Source of the DNA: Baffinella frigidus
Taxonomy: Eukaryota; Cryptophyceae; Cryptomonadales; Baffinellaceae
Reading direction: 5' to 3'
DNA length: 10,638 nt
NCBI GenBank assembly: GCA_026770585.1
Contig: MU647401.1
Coordinates: forward strand, 73,791-84,428
In this document: positions 1-5,785 of the stretch, piece by piece
Position numbering within the stretch: the stretch's first letter is position 1
Layout: each line of letters opens with the position of its first letter
Notes under the pieces: generated by a model
Databases searched by the model: none
Seen by the model: the letters and a program-made list of their open reading frames with translations, nothing else
Told to the model about the DNA's origin: nothing
Program-made: the position numbers and the translations under genes

Positions 1-86
1 CCCTAGGACCGCCGTAGGACCCTAGGCATAGCCCTACTGTAGGGTCCTAGGGGGAGGCGGTTTCTTATGAGCGAGGTACCCCTGTA
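1..86 (-). mobile_element. Family A MITE, left end cut by window edge
   Basis: This is the right two-thirds of a family A palindromic element: the core, a G-run, then the right terminal inverted repeat ending CCCCTGTA. The left terminal repeat lies outside the window. The core reads in the reverse orientation (GGCATAGCCCTACTGTAGGG). The DNA directly after the end, GGCGGACACCGGAA, is the same word that follows TA in the D1 repeats at 3945-4023 and 10433-10520, so the element appears inserted at the TA of a D1 repeat. No coding capacity. Confidence 0.85.
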
Positions 87-100
87 GGCGGACACCGGAA

Positions 101-220
101 GCTGTGGTCACCGGCCTTGGGGTTAGGGCTGTGTGGTGTGTGGTGTGTGTTGTGTGTTGCGTGTGAAGGGACAGGTGAATCAAGAGAGAGTGTGGCGAGA
201 TGAATGAAGAGCGATAGACC
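101..220 (+). repeat. Host repeat I, unit 1
   Basis: First of three diverged units of a repeat that starts GCTGTGGTCACCGG, passes through a GT-rich microsatellite-like tract (about 129-163) and ends GAATGAAGAGCGATAGACC. This unit carries no element at the position where unit 3 holds a family A copy (TTGGGGTTAGGGCTGTG here), so it acts as an empty site. No reading frame of interest; the function is unknown. Confidence 0.7.
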
Positions 221-255
221 TGTGTGGATGCCCTCACGGCTCTGCATGCGTGTGA

Positions 256-367
256 CCCCGCTTGGGAGGAGAGAGGCCGCGCCGGCCAAGGCCCACACAC
301 AAGCGAGAGAGAACTTACCTTCATGAGTCAACCACCGAGGCTCGTCACCTGTCCAACCGAGGCTCAC
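256..367 (+). repeat. Dispersed repeat J, copy 1 (inverted partner at 10300-10411)
   Basis: About 112 bp that reappear as the reverse complement at 10300-10411. Shared parts include CCCGCTTGGGAGG, AGAGGCCGCGC, ACACACAAGCGAGA, then ACCTTCAT and AGTCAACCACCGAGGCTCG. The right end (334-367) holds about one and a half copies of the 22-bp motif that is tandemly repeated at 9644-9719. No gene recognised. Confidence 0.7.
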
Positions 368-370
368 AAT

Positions 371-496
371 GCGCCAAAGCTGTGGTCACCGGCCTTAGGG
401 TCAGGGTTGTGTGGTGTTTGTTGTGTGTTGTGTGTTGTGTGTGAAGGGAGAGGTGAATCAAGAGAGTGTGGTGGGATGAAGGAAGAGCGATAGACC
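371..496 (+). repeat. Host repeat I, unit 2
   Basis: Second unit, beginning GCGCCAAAGCTGTGGTCACC and ending AGAGCGATAGACC, with a GT-rich tract near 408-441. It again lacks the family A insertion found in unit 3. Differences from unit 1 are substitutions and changes in the length of the GT tract. Confidence 0.7.
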
Positions 497-521
497 TGGA
501 TTCATATCAGAGTCGTGAGGA

Positions 522-642
522 TACAGGGGTACCTCGCTCATAAGAAACCGCCCCCCCCTAGGACCCTACAGTAGGCCTATGCCTAGGGTCCTATGGTGGG
601 TCTAGGGGGTTGGCGGTTTCATATGAGCGAGGTACCCCTGTA
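522..642 (+). mobile_element. Family A MITE, full length
   Basis: Complete 121-bp palindrome: TACAGGGGTACCTCGCTCAT at the left, its reverse complement at the right (one change, CATATGAG for CTTATGAG), C- and G-runs inside the arms, and a core in forward orientation (ACAGTAGGCCTATGCCTAGG). Flanks are AGGA on the left and CCCTCACGCCTCTGCATGC on the right. Related DNA at 1085-1105 (GTTACCCTCACGACTCTCC) has no element, consistent with insertion at TA. Too short to encode a transposase. Confidence 0.92.
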
Positions 643-690
643 CCCTCACGCCTCTGCATGCGCCAAAGCCGTGGCCGCCGGAGTTGGGGC

Positions 691-929
691 TACAGGGGTA
701 CCTCGCTCATAAGAAACTGCCCCCCCCCTACAGGGGTACCTCGCTCATAAGGAAACGCCCCCCCCCAGGACCCTCCAGTAGGCTATGCCTAGGGCCCTAC
801 GGTGGTCCTAGGGGGGGGCAGTTTCTTATGAGCGAAGTACCCCTGTAGGACCACCAGAGGGCCCTAGGCGTAGCACTTCTGTAGGGTCCTAGGGGGGTGG
901 CGGTTTCTTATGAGCGAGGTACCCCTGTA
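691..929 (-). mobile_element. Family A MITE (outer), interrupted by a second A copy
   Basis: Outer element made of 691-730 and 848-929. The two parts join at TA in the word CCCCCTAGGACC, which is the normal inner-arm sequence of the family. The core is in reverse orientation (GGACCACC, GGCGTAG, TTCTGTAGGG). The ends are intact. The block sits in repeat I unit 3 at a TA that is unoccupied in the other units. It must be older than the copy it contains. Confidence 0.9.
729..847 (+). mobile_element. Family A MITE (inner, nested)
   Basis: Complete 119-bp copy with both ends (left TACAGGGGTACCTCGCTCAT, right ending AGTACCCCTGTA, one substitution in the right arm) and a forward core (CCAGTAGGCTATGCCTAGGG). 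It lies inside the outer element, in opposite orientation, at the TA of its CTAG word. TA is present on both sides, as expected of a two-base target duplication. Confidence 0.92.
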
Positions 930-995
930 GGGTTGTGCACGAAGGGAGAGGTGAATCAAGAGAGTATGTCGCGTGATGAATGAAGAGCGATAGAC

Positions 996-1200
996 GTGTA
1001 TCACCCTCACGACTCGTAGGAGGGCGCGACCTCCATGCCCATGTGGTCTCAGTGGTGACGTTGGAGCCATTCACGATCCAGTGTTACCCTCACGACTCTC
1101 CATGCAAGGGTAGCTATCAAGAGAGAGACCTGAATTCAAGACGTAGCCCACCCTGTGAATGATCAAGAGAGTTTGTGGGCCGGTCCCACTGGTAACGTTC
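996..1200. other. Gap with repeat I fragment only
   Basis: No gene seen. From about 1085 to 1175 there are fragments resembling repeat I (ACCCTCACGACTCTCCATGC and GATCAAGAGAGTTTGTGG). The remainder is unassigned. Confidence 0.4.
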
Positions 1201-1362
1201 ATAGGCTAACGTCCTGAAAATGGAGTAGTTTGGCCTACGGCATTGCCTAGGACATCCTACCGTAGGCCGAGGGACCCTAGGACCAAAAAGTCTCGGCCTA
1301 CGGTAGGAGGTCCTAGGCAATGCCGTAGGCCTAACTACCCCATTTTCAGGCCATTACCCTAT
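1201..1362 (-). mobile_element. Family B MITE, copy 1
   Basis: 162-bp near-perfect palindrome with ends ATAGGCTAACG and ATTACCCTAT, arms containing CTGAAAATGG, CCTACGGCATTGCCTAGGAC and CCTACCGTAGGCCGAG, and a 26-bp unpaired centre (about 1268-1293). The centre is the reverse complement, with two or three changes, of the centre of the copy at 2760-2921, so the copies lie in opposite orientation. TA just inside each end is the likely target duplication. No coding capacity. Confidence 0.9.
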
Positions 1363-1390
1363 TAACGTGGCTGAAATCCCTCAAGCTTCA

Positions 1391-1522
1391 GAGAGAGATT
1401 GCTAATTTATTGCCGAACAACCAGCGTCAGCGCTGCACATGCCTTACGCATTTTGCTACTTATTGTACCCCGTGTCGGTCGCTCTTACGAGCATTTTCCT
1501 GATGGATTCTATCTCCACCGCC
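1391..1522 (-). repeat. Repeat E, copy 1 (retroposon-like)
   Basis: Reverse-strand copy of a roughly 120-130-bp repeat also at 5669-5785 and 10010-10140. Shared words on the minus strand are GGTGGAGATAGAATCCATC, CTCGTAAGAGCG, CCGACACGGGGTACA, CAGCGCTGACGCTGGTTGTT, then AATAAATTA and CAATCTCTCT at its 3' end. AATAAA near the 3' end suggests a polyadenylated source transcript, which is inference. The family is not recognised. Confidence 0.7.
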
Positions 1523-1601
1523 TACAAGCATCAGAAGTGAACGAGGCGAAAGAGTCTAAAGAGAGAGTTATTGATTGACAACCAACTGCTTGAGAGAGGG
1601 A

Positions 1602-1700
1602 GTTCTTTATTGACAACCAACTGATCCGGACCACTTTACCACCGAGATGATTTAGGGGACCGGCCTCGCGCCATGGACGTTTGAATTCTTTTTCCCCGGT
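1602..1700 (+). repeat. Repeat F, copy 1
   Basis: Begins GTTCTTTATTGACAACCAAC and continues through GGACCGGCCTCGCGCCATGG and GTTTGAATTC to CCCCGGT. It aligns over nearly its full length with 1890-1993. A weaker start-like fragment precedes it at about 1563-1590 (GAGAGTTATTGATTGACAAC). Function unknown. Confidence 0.65.
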
Positions 1701-1715
1701 GGACTTAGAGACAAA

Positions 1716-1766
1716 GTTCTTTATTGACGACCAACAACTGGTCCGGATCCACTCACCATGGCTCAT
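1716..1766 (+). repeat. Repeat F, copy 2 (truncated)
   Basis: The 5' half only: GTTCTTTATTGACGACCAAC, then GTCCGGATCCACTCACCA and GGCTCAT, after which similarity stops. The following 1767-1889 is C-rich DNA with no gene seen. Confidence 0.6.
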
Positions 1767-1889
1767 TCAGCGGGGTCAATAATGAACACGGTAGAAAGGC
1801 CATGCTTCCTCCCTGTCTCCCCCCCTTCGCCCGTCACCGACCCCCCCCCCATCGACCCTCATGCCTCTGTTGGCCTAGGCAGAGAGAGA

Positions 1890-1993
1890 GTTCTTTATTG
1901 ACGACCATCTTGTCCGGATCCACTCACCACGGCTCAAATGATTTTAGTGGACCGGCCTCGCGCCATGGGTATTTGAATTCCCTTTTCCCGGTA
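1890..1993 (+). repeat. Repeat F, copy 3
   Basis: Full-length copy: GTTCTTTATTGACGACCATC, GTCCGGATCCACTCACCA, GGACCGGCCTCGCGCCATGG, TTTGAATTC and a final CCCGGT. Together with copies 1 and 2 this shows local amplification. It contains no element ends that I can identify. Confidence 0.65.
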
Positions 1994-2104
1994 GCCTTGT
2001 ATCTACCTTCCTAGTGAGGGAACTGAAGCATGGCTGGGCACAGTGGGGAAGATAAATCAAGAGGAATGAGACAGTGTAGAGAGGTGGATGGAGACAGTGG
2101 GTTC

Positions 2105-2174
2105 CGTTAGGTCCTCGAGGTTTTTCGAGCTCCAAACATAGGCGGACACTGCAACTGGTTCTGCAGGAAAGCCC
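2105..2174 (-). repeat. Repeat D1, copy 1
   Basis: Contains GTCCTCGAGGTTTTTCGAGC, ACATAGGCGGACAC and GGTTCTGCAGG, the signature of the D1 repeat (other copies 3945-4023, 10433-10520, a diverged one at 6123-6177). D1 shares with D2 a core that reads, on the minus strand, TATGTTGGGAGC followed by short AAGGACCT repeats. Confidence 0.65.
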
Positions 2175-2228
2175 TGGTTCCTTTCGGGTTTGGTGTTCAA
2201 GGTTGAGGATCATATTTGCAGCGGGAGC

Positions 2229-2374
2229 ACCACCAGCCCTCCAAGTGGGAGTGGGAGCAAATCGCCTCTTCCTCTTCCCCTGATTTACACCACAGGTCGC
2301 TGGAATCCGATGACCTCCAACACAAATCACGGGATGGAAGAAGACGATTTGCTCTCACATCGAGGGCTGGTTGC
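2229..2374. repeat. Large imperfect foldback 1
   Basis: Arms of about 40 bp, 2229-2272 and 2336-2374, share CCAGCCCTC, GGAGCAAATCG against CGATTTGCTCTC, and CTTCC against GGAAG. Weaker pairing continues inward (TGATTT against AAATCA; GGTCG against GACC). It has no matching copy in the window, so it may be an old, decayed MITE or an inverted duplication. No coding signal is convincing here. Confidence 0.55.
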
Positions 2375-2389
2375 ATGTTAATAGTGAAA

Positions 2390-2532
2390 GGATCTGAAAT
2401 CAGATTCGTAAAGCAACTGTTTGGTTCAATTTTCAAAACTCGGGGGCTTTTACAAAAGAATTGAGTTTCGAAGTCTTTGGATTTTACTATTTGTACCAGC
2501 ACGAGTTGCTTTACGAATGCAATTTCAGATCC
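2390..2532. repeat. Inverted repeat with 28-bp arms (foldback 2)
   Basis: Left arm 2390-2417 (GGATCTGAAAT, then ATTCGTAAAGCAAC) and right arm 2505-2532 (GTTGCTTTACGAAT, then ATTTCAGATCC) pair over 28 bp with about four mismatches. The 87-bp spacer is AT-richer than its surroundings and holds the small hairpin CTTTTACAAAAG near 2450. It lies 16 bp after foldback 1. Not related to families A, B or C. Confidence 0.7.
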
Positions 2533-2599
2533 GGGTACTACGAATGCCGAGGTCGATGTTTGGACGCGTACCTAGTACCTCCATCCCTTCTTCACGAGC

Positions 2600-2713
2600 C
2601 TCTGCACTGGAGAGCTAAACGCGATCCGAAAGCAAAAATGCTTTCTATGCAGTCCTTTCTACGGAAGGGCGTGTCGTTAGGCTATGTTGGGCGAAATTAA
2701 AACCTAAAGGACC
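2600..2713 (+). repeat. Repeat D2, copy 1
   Basis: Ordered words: GAGCTAAACGCGATCCGAAAG, an uninterrupted GCAAAAATGCTTTC, CTACGGAAGGGCGTGTCGTT, GGCTATGTTGGGCG and TTAAAACCTAAAGGACCT. It serves as an unoccupied site for the family C insertion at 3106-3210, because its GCAAAAATGC stretch has no element. Confidence 0.7.
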
Positions 2714-2759
2714 TGGTACCCACGGGTAGCCGTCCGGGGTTAGGTGCGCGTCCAAACTG

Positions 2760-2921
2760 ATAGGGTAACGGCCTGAAAATGGGGTAGTTACGCCTACGGC
2801 ATTGCCTAGGACCTCCTACCGTAGGCCGAGACTTTTTGGTCGTAGGATCCCTCGGCCTACGGTAGGAGGTCCTAGGCAATGCCGTATGCCTAACTACCCC
2901 ATTTTCAGGCCGTTAGCCTAT
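2760..2921 (+). mobile_element. Family B MITE, copy 2
   Basis: 162-bp palindrome of the same length as copy 1. Ends ATAGGGTAACGGCCTG and AGGCCGTTAGCCTAT; the arms include TACGGCATTGCCTAGGACC and CTACCGTAGGCCGAG; the unpaired centre reads GACTTTTTGGTCGTAGGATC. Each end matches the opposite end of copy 1, confirming inverse orientation. The high similarity of two independent copies suggests fairly recent spread (inference). Confidence 0.92.
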
Positions 2922-3003
2922 GAATATGCCAACGACACGCCCTTCGTCCCTCCCTTCTTGTTGGAAGGACTAGGTCCTTGAGGTCCTTGAGGTTTTAAAT
3001 GCT
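2922..3003 (-). repeat. Rearranged D2 fragments
   Basis: Directly after the B element comes GCCAACGACACGCCCTTCG (minus-strand D2), then CTTGAGGTCCTTGAGG and TTTTAAATGCTC (the other D2 end) in permuted order. This suggests breakage and rejoining of D2 copies rather than one intact copy. Confidence 0.5.
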
Positions 3004-3050
3004 CGTCACCTGTCCAACCGAGGCTCGTCACCTGTCCGACCGAGGCTCAC
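3003..3050 (-). repeat. 22-bp repeat, two units on the minus strand
   Basis: Two consecutive units of CGTCACCTGTCC plus RACCGAGGCT, the reverse complement of the unit that is tandemly repeated at 9644-9719. Single or partial units also occur in both J repeats. Confidence 0.7.
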
Positions 3051-3051
3051 A

Positions 3052-3250
3052 CCCAACATAGCCCAACGACACGCCCTGCCGTAGAAAGGATCTGCAGGGA
3101 AAGCATATCCCGTAAGTGGCCAGTAGGCGCATACGCCCTACCGTAGGGCCCTAGGACCTGCCTAGGACCTCTTGGAGGTCAAATTTGACCGGCTGGCCAC
3201 TTAAGGCATATGCGTTCGGATCGCGTTTAGCTTTCCAATGCTCTGGACGG
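3052..3250 (-). repeat. Repeat D2, copy 2, split by a family C element
   Basis: Minus-strand D2: CCAACATAGCCCAACGACAC, CCGTAGAAAGGATCTGCAGG and GAAAGCA up to 3105, then family C (3106-3210), then TGCGTTCGGATCGCGTTTAG and CTTTCCAATGCTCT. The copies at 2600-2713 and 3640-3750 run uninterrupted through the same point. Confidence 0.75.
3106..3210 (+). mobile_element. Family C MITE, copy 1
   Basis: 105-bp palindrome with ends TATCCCGTAAGTGGCCAGTA and GGCCACTTAAGGCATA, a core CGCCCTACCGTAGGGCCCTA followed by GGACCTGCCTAGGACCTC, and GTCAAATTTGAC near the right end. It interrupts a D2 repeat at TA (AGCA-TA before, TA-TGCG after). Same length as the copy at 4836-4940. No coding capacity. Confidence 0.88.
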
Positions 3251-3263
3251 GCTTGGAGCCCTT

Positions 3264-3294
3264 GGAGCCCTTTTCCTCAACGGACAAGGGCTCC
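3264..3294. repeat. Small hairpin near D2 end
   Basis: Perfect 9-bp stem GGAGCCCTT with AAGGGCTCC and a 13-nt loop. It shares the GGAGCCCTT word with the larger hairpin at 7067-7130. Function unknown. Confidence 0.4.
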
Positions 3295-3345
3295 ACGGCC
3301 GGGACCCAGTCCTCACACTCCTCCTTCCTCCTTCAGCCACAGGGG

Positions 3346-3402
3346 TACAGGGGTACCTCGCTCATCAGAAACCGCCCCCCCCCTAGGACCACCGTAAGGC
3401 AC
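3346..3402 (-). mobile_element. Family A MITE, left half only
   Basis: Left terminal repeat TACAGGGGTACCTCGCTCAT, a C-run, then GGACCACCGTAAGGCAC. It stops where the family core would continue with TAGGCATAG. The next family A copy begins at exactly that TA, as if inserted into it, but the expected right half of this copy is not seen and was probably deleted. Confidence 0.75.
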
Positions 3403-3510
3403 TACAAGGGTACCTCGCTCATAAGAAACCGCCACCCCCATAGGGACCACCATAGGACCCTAGGCATAGGCCTGGGTCCGAGGGGGTTGCGCTTTCTTGT
3501 GAGCGAGGTG
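3403..3510 (-). mobile_element. Family A MITE, right end fused to the next copy
   Basis: Starts TACAAGGGTACCTCGCTCAT (one substitution), reverse core ACCACCATAGGACCCTAGGC, with CTACTGTAG lost from the core. The right arm reads TTCTTGTGAGCGAGGTG and then merges with the left arm of the following element. Confidence 0.75.
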
Positions 3511-3631
3511 CAGGGGCACCTCGCTCATAAGAAACCCACCCCCCCTAGGACCCTACAGTAGGACCATGCCTAGGATCATATGGTGGTCCTAGGGGGGGGG
3601 GGAGGGTTCTTGCGAGCGAGGTACCCCTGTA
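3509..3631 (+). mobile_element. Family A MITE, left end fused to the previous copy
   Basis: Left end is GCAGGGGCACCTCGCTCAT, altered from TACAGGGGTACC, so the junction with the previous element is itself a palindrome (GAGGTGC and GCACCTC). The core is forward (ACAGTAGGACCATGCCTAGG). The right end is intact, CCCCTGTA. DNA after the end, CCTCGCTGG, resembles the inside of an A terminal repeat. Confidence 0.78.
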
Positions 3632-3639
3632 CCTCGCTG

Positions 3640-3750
3640 GCCGCGATCCGAAAGCAAACATGCTTTCTCTGCAGATCCCTTCTACGGAACGGCGTGTCGT
3701 TGGCATATGTTGGGAGTATTTAAAACCTGAAGGACCTAAAGGACCAGGCA
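3640..3750 (+). repeat. Repeat D2, copy 3
   Basis: Contains GCGATCCGAAAGCAAACATG, CTACGGAACGGCGTGTCGTT, GGCATATGTTGGGAG and TTTAAAACCTGAAGGACC. Uninterrupted at the position where copy 2 holds family C. DNA from 3751 to 3944 has no recognised gene; it holds only a short hairpin CATAAGTCATTTATG near 3793. Confidence 0.7.
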
Positions 3751-3944
3751 CGGTGTGAGGACCGTCTCGGGACGAGCCCGCCTTAGCGGAGAACATAAGT
3801 CATTTATGTAGACTTTAGGATATTGGGGGATAAAAGGAGATCCGCCTTGTGGGGGAATAAACTCATCACGGCACAGCCCGGGGCGTGTTCCCATCCTGTG
3901 AGGACGGCCCACTGACGGGCCCGCTGAACGACACGCCGCAAGCA

Positions 3945-4023
3945 TCCTTTAGTCCTTGAGGTCCTTGAGGTTCTTCGAGCTCCCAACATAGGCGGACACC
4001 GGAACTGGTTCTGCAGAAAAGCC
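3945..4023 (-). repeat. Repeat D1, copy 2
   Basis: AGTCCTTGAGGTCCTTGAGG, TTCTTCGAGCTCCCAACATA, GGCGGACACCGGAACTGGTT and CTGCAG. Nearly identical to 10433-10504. Its CATAGGCGGACACCGG word is the empty form of the site occupied by the element at 1-86. A CT-rich microsatellite follows (4026-4042). Confidence 0.7.
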
Positions 4024-4025
4024 AA

Positions 4026-4303
4026 GGTCTCTCTCTCTCTCTGAGTGGAGAGAGATGACATGTAAGGTGACTCGAGGCATTTGAGGGATTCACAAATCCC
4101 GCAAGTGATGAAACTCTCTTGAGGCTCACAGACATTGTATCACTCAACTCAAGGCTAAAGGGCCTTTCTAGGACCTGTATCGAGAGTAATAAAGAAGAAG
4201 AAGAAGTGATGAAACTCTTGGCAGCCATGATTTCGACTCGCGAGAGTGATGCTCGCGAGAGTAATTGGATGAATGAAGCGGGTTGCAAGGCGAGCGAGAG
4301 ACC
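4026..4303. other. CT and AAG microsatellites, no defensible gene
   Basis: Holds (CT)n at 4026-4042, a GAA/AAG tract at about 4191-4205, and two copies of GTGATGAAACTCT (about 4105 and 4207). A short plus-strand frame opens at 4119 but runs into the next A element and has no recognisable domain, so I do not call it a gene. Confidence 0.4.
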
Positions 4304-4424
4304 TACAGGGGTACCTCGCTCATAAGAAACGCCCACCCCCCTAGGACCACCATAGGGCCCTAGGCATATGCCTACTGTAGGGTCCTAGGGGGTGGCGGTT
4401 TCTTATGAGCGAGGTACCCCTGTA
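4304..4424 (-). mobile_element. Family A MITE, full length
   Basis: 121-bp copy with intact ends, reverse core (GGACCACCATAGGGCCCTAG, then CTACTGTAGGG). Its final TA (4423-4424) is also the first TA of a family C element, so the two are joined with no spacer. One inserted beside the other using the flanking TA as target. Confidence 0.93.
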
Positions 4425-4526
4425 TCCCTTAAGTAACCATTAGGCTCATACGCCCTACCGTAGGGCCCTAGGACCTGCCTATGGCTTCCACGGGCGATTA
4501 TTCGCCCGTTGGTCACTTAAGGGATA
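4423..4526 (+). mobile_element. Family C MITE, copy 2
   Basis: Ends TATCCCTTAAGTAACCATTA and TTGGTCACTTAAGGGATA; core CGCCCTACCGTAGGGCCCTA and GGACCTGCC; the distal part has its own short hairpin GGGCGA-TTAT-TCGCCC (about 4492-4508) in place of the GTCAAATTTGAC of copies 1 and 3. It shares TA with the preceding A element. Confidence 0.88.
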
Positions 4527-4546
4527 ATACCAACACGGCCGCCATG

Positions 4547-4672
4547 TACAAGGGTACCTCGCTCATAAGAAACCGCCCCCCCCCCTAGGACCACCATAGC
4601 ACCCTAGGCATAGTTCTACTGTTGGGTCCTGGGGGGGGGCGGTTTCTTGTGAGCGAGGGAGGTACCCCTGTA
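4547..4672 (-). mobile_element. Family A MITE, 126 bp
   Basis: Ends TACAAGGGTACCTCGCTCAT and GGTACCCCTGTA; the right arm carries an extra GAGG (GAGCGAGGGAGGTACC). Reverse core with changes (CACCATAGCACCCTAGGC, GTTCTACTGTTGGG). The right flank TAGCTCTGTCTCAGTCTG recurs without an element as the reverse complement at about 5544-5562, giving a further empty TA site. Confidence 0.9.
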
Positions 4673-4835
4673 GCTCTGTCTCAGTCTGATTGGGTCTCAC
4701 CGTCCTGGTGGGACCGGGACCTTTTTCGCCCCAAAAGTGATGAATTTGTACCACACAACCCAGCATGTCAACTTGAGAATAGTCACCAATCCGACTGGTG
4801 CAGAGCCAGATACCCGCGGAGTGTAGCAGGCGTGA

Positions 4836-4940
4836 TATCCCTTAAGTGGCCAGGTAGTCAAATTTGAGGGCCAAGAGGTCCTAGGCAGGTCCTAGGGCCC
4901 TACGGTAGGGCGTATGAGCCTACTGGTCACTTAAGGGATA
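4836..4940 (-). mobile_element. Family C MITE, copy 3
   Basis: 105 bp, ends TATCCCTTAAGTGGCCAG and GGTCACTTAAGGGATA, in opposite orientation to copies 1, 2 and 4: GTCAAATTTGA lies near the left end and CCCTACGGTAGGGCGTATG near the right. Flanked by GTGA and TGGC. Confidence 0.9.
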
Positions 4941-4987
4941 TGGCTGTAAGGCCAGGCAAGAGACTTCGGGAAACTATTGGAGCTATC

Positions 4988-5108
4988 TACAGGGGTACCT
5001 CGCTCATAAGAAACTGACCCCCCCTAGGACCCTACAGTAGACCTATGCCTAGGGCCCTATGGTGATCCTAGGGGGGTGGGCGTTTCTTATGAGCGAGGTA
5101 CCCCTGTA
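4988..5108 (+). mobile_element. Family A MITE, full length
   Basis: 121-bp copy with both ends intact and a forward core (ACAGTAGACCTATGCCTAGG, CCCTATGGTGATCC). Flanks are CTATC and AGTCAACC. No sister empty site identified. Confidence 0.93.
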
Positions 5109-5668
5109 AGTCAACCCGGTCAACTTATTGGCGATCGCAAGGTTGCACTGCATGGGTAGAGTCGAGGAGCTCATCCGTAGATTACTCCCAACTCCTCAAG
5201 AGTGAGGTGGGATGTGGCCTTCGACGTGAGTGTAAATAAAAGCACCAAAGCACCAAAGCACGGAGCGTGGAGCCAGCAATTCTTATCCACTCAGAGAGAG
5301 AGACCTTGATAAGTACCAACACGGCCGCGAGGCATGCGCCCCCACCGAGGCTGTGTCTGAGCAGGGGCAAAGAGAGAGAGGCCAGCAAGCGAATACACGT
5401 TACTGATACACGTTCTAGCTCTGCCTCACTCGGGTTGACCGACTGTTTTCAAGTTGACACTCTAGGACCACGGTACAAATCCGTCAACTTTGGAGCGGGC
5501 AAGAGCCTAACTTTGTGACTCACAAAGTTGGTGAGCCCAAACAGACTGAGACAGAGCTACACCTTGTGTCCGAAGGGAGAGAGCGGGGCTAACCTCATGC
5601 ACGTCTCGCTTCGATGGGCTGTCCCGCACCCTCCTGCACGCACACCGTAGGGTTTCGTGTTCAGTGTT
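5109..5668. other. Non-coding stretch, one perfect palindrome
   Basis: No gene recognised in 560 bp. At 5509-5529 there is a perfect 10-bp inverted repeat around one base (AACTTTGTGA, C, TCACAAAGTT). At 5540-5562 the reverse complement gives the unoccupied version of the right flank of the A copy at 4547-4672. From 5648 the DNA becomes telomere-like (TAGGGTTTCGTGTTCAGTG). Confidence 0.5.
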
Positions 5669-5785
5669 TAATCCATCCGAAAAATGCTCGTATGAGCGGC
5701 CGACACGGGGTGCAGTAAGTGGCACAATGCGTCGAGCATATGCGGCGCTGACGCTGGTTGTTTGGCAATAAATTATCAATCTCTC
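5669..5785 (+). repeat. Repeat E, copy 2, 5'-truncated, flanked by 11-bp direct repeats
   Basis: About 117 bp: AATCCATCCGAAAAATGCTCG, GAGCGGCCGACACGGGGTGC, GGCGCTGACGCTGGTTGTTT, GGCAATAAATTA and TCAATCTCTC. Compared with copies 1 and 3 it lacks the 5' GGTGGAGATAGA. It is bracketed by TGTTCAGTGTT at 5658-5668 and 5786-5796. A truncated 5' end, AATAAA near the 3' end and long direct repeats resemble a target-primed retroposon. However, the surrounding GTTCAGT words are periodic, so the flanks might match by chance. Confidence 0.65.

Larger units (their letters stand above)
643..995 (+). repeat. Host repeat I, unit 3, split by family A insertions
   Basis: Third unit: CGCCAAAGCCGTGGCCGCCGG up to position 690, interrupted by family A DNA (691-929), then resuming at GGGTTGTGCACGAAGGGAG and ending AAGAGCGATAGAC. 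Removing the inserted block and one TA restores alignment with units 1 and 2. A shorter related fragment follows at about 1085-1175. Confidence 0.7.
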
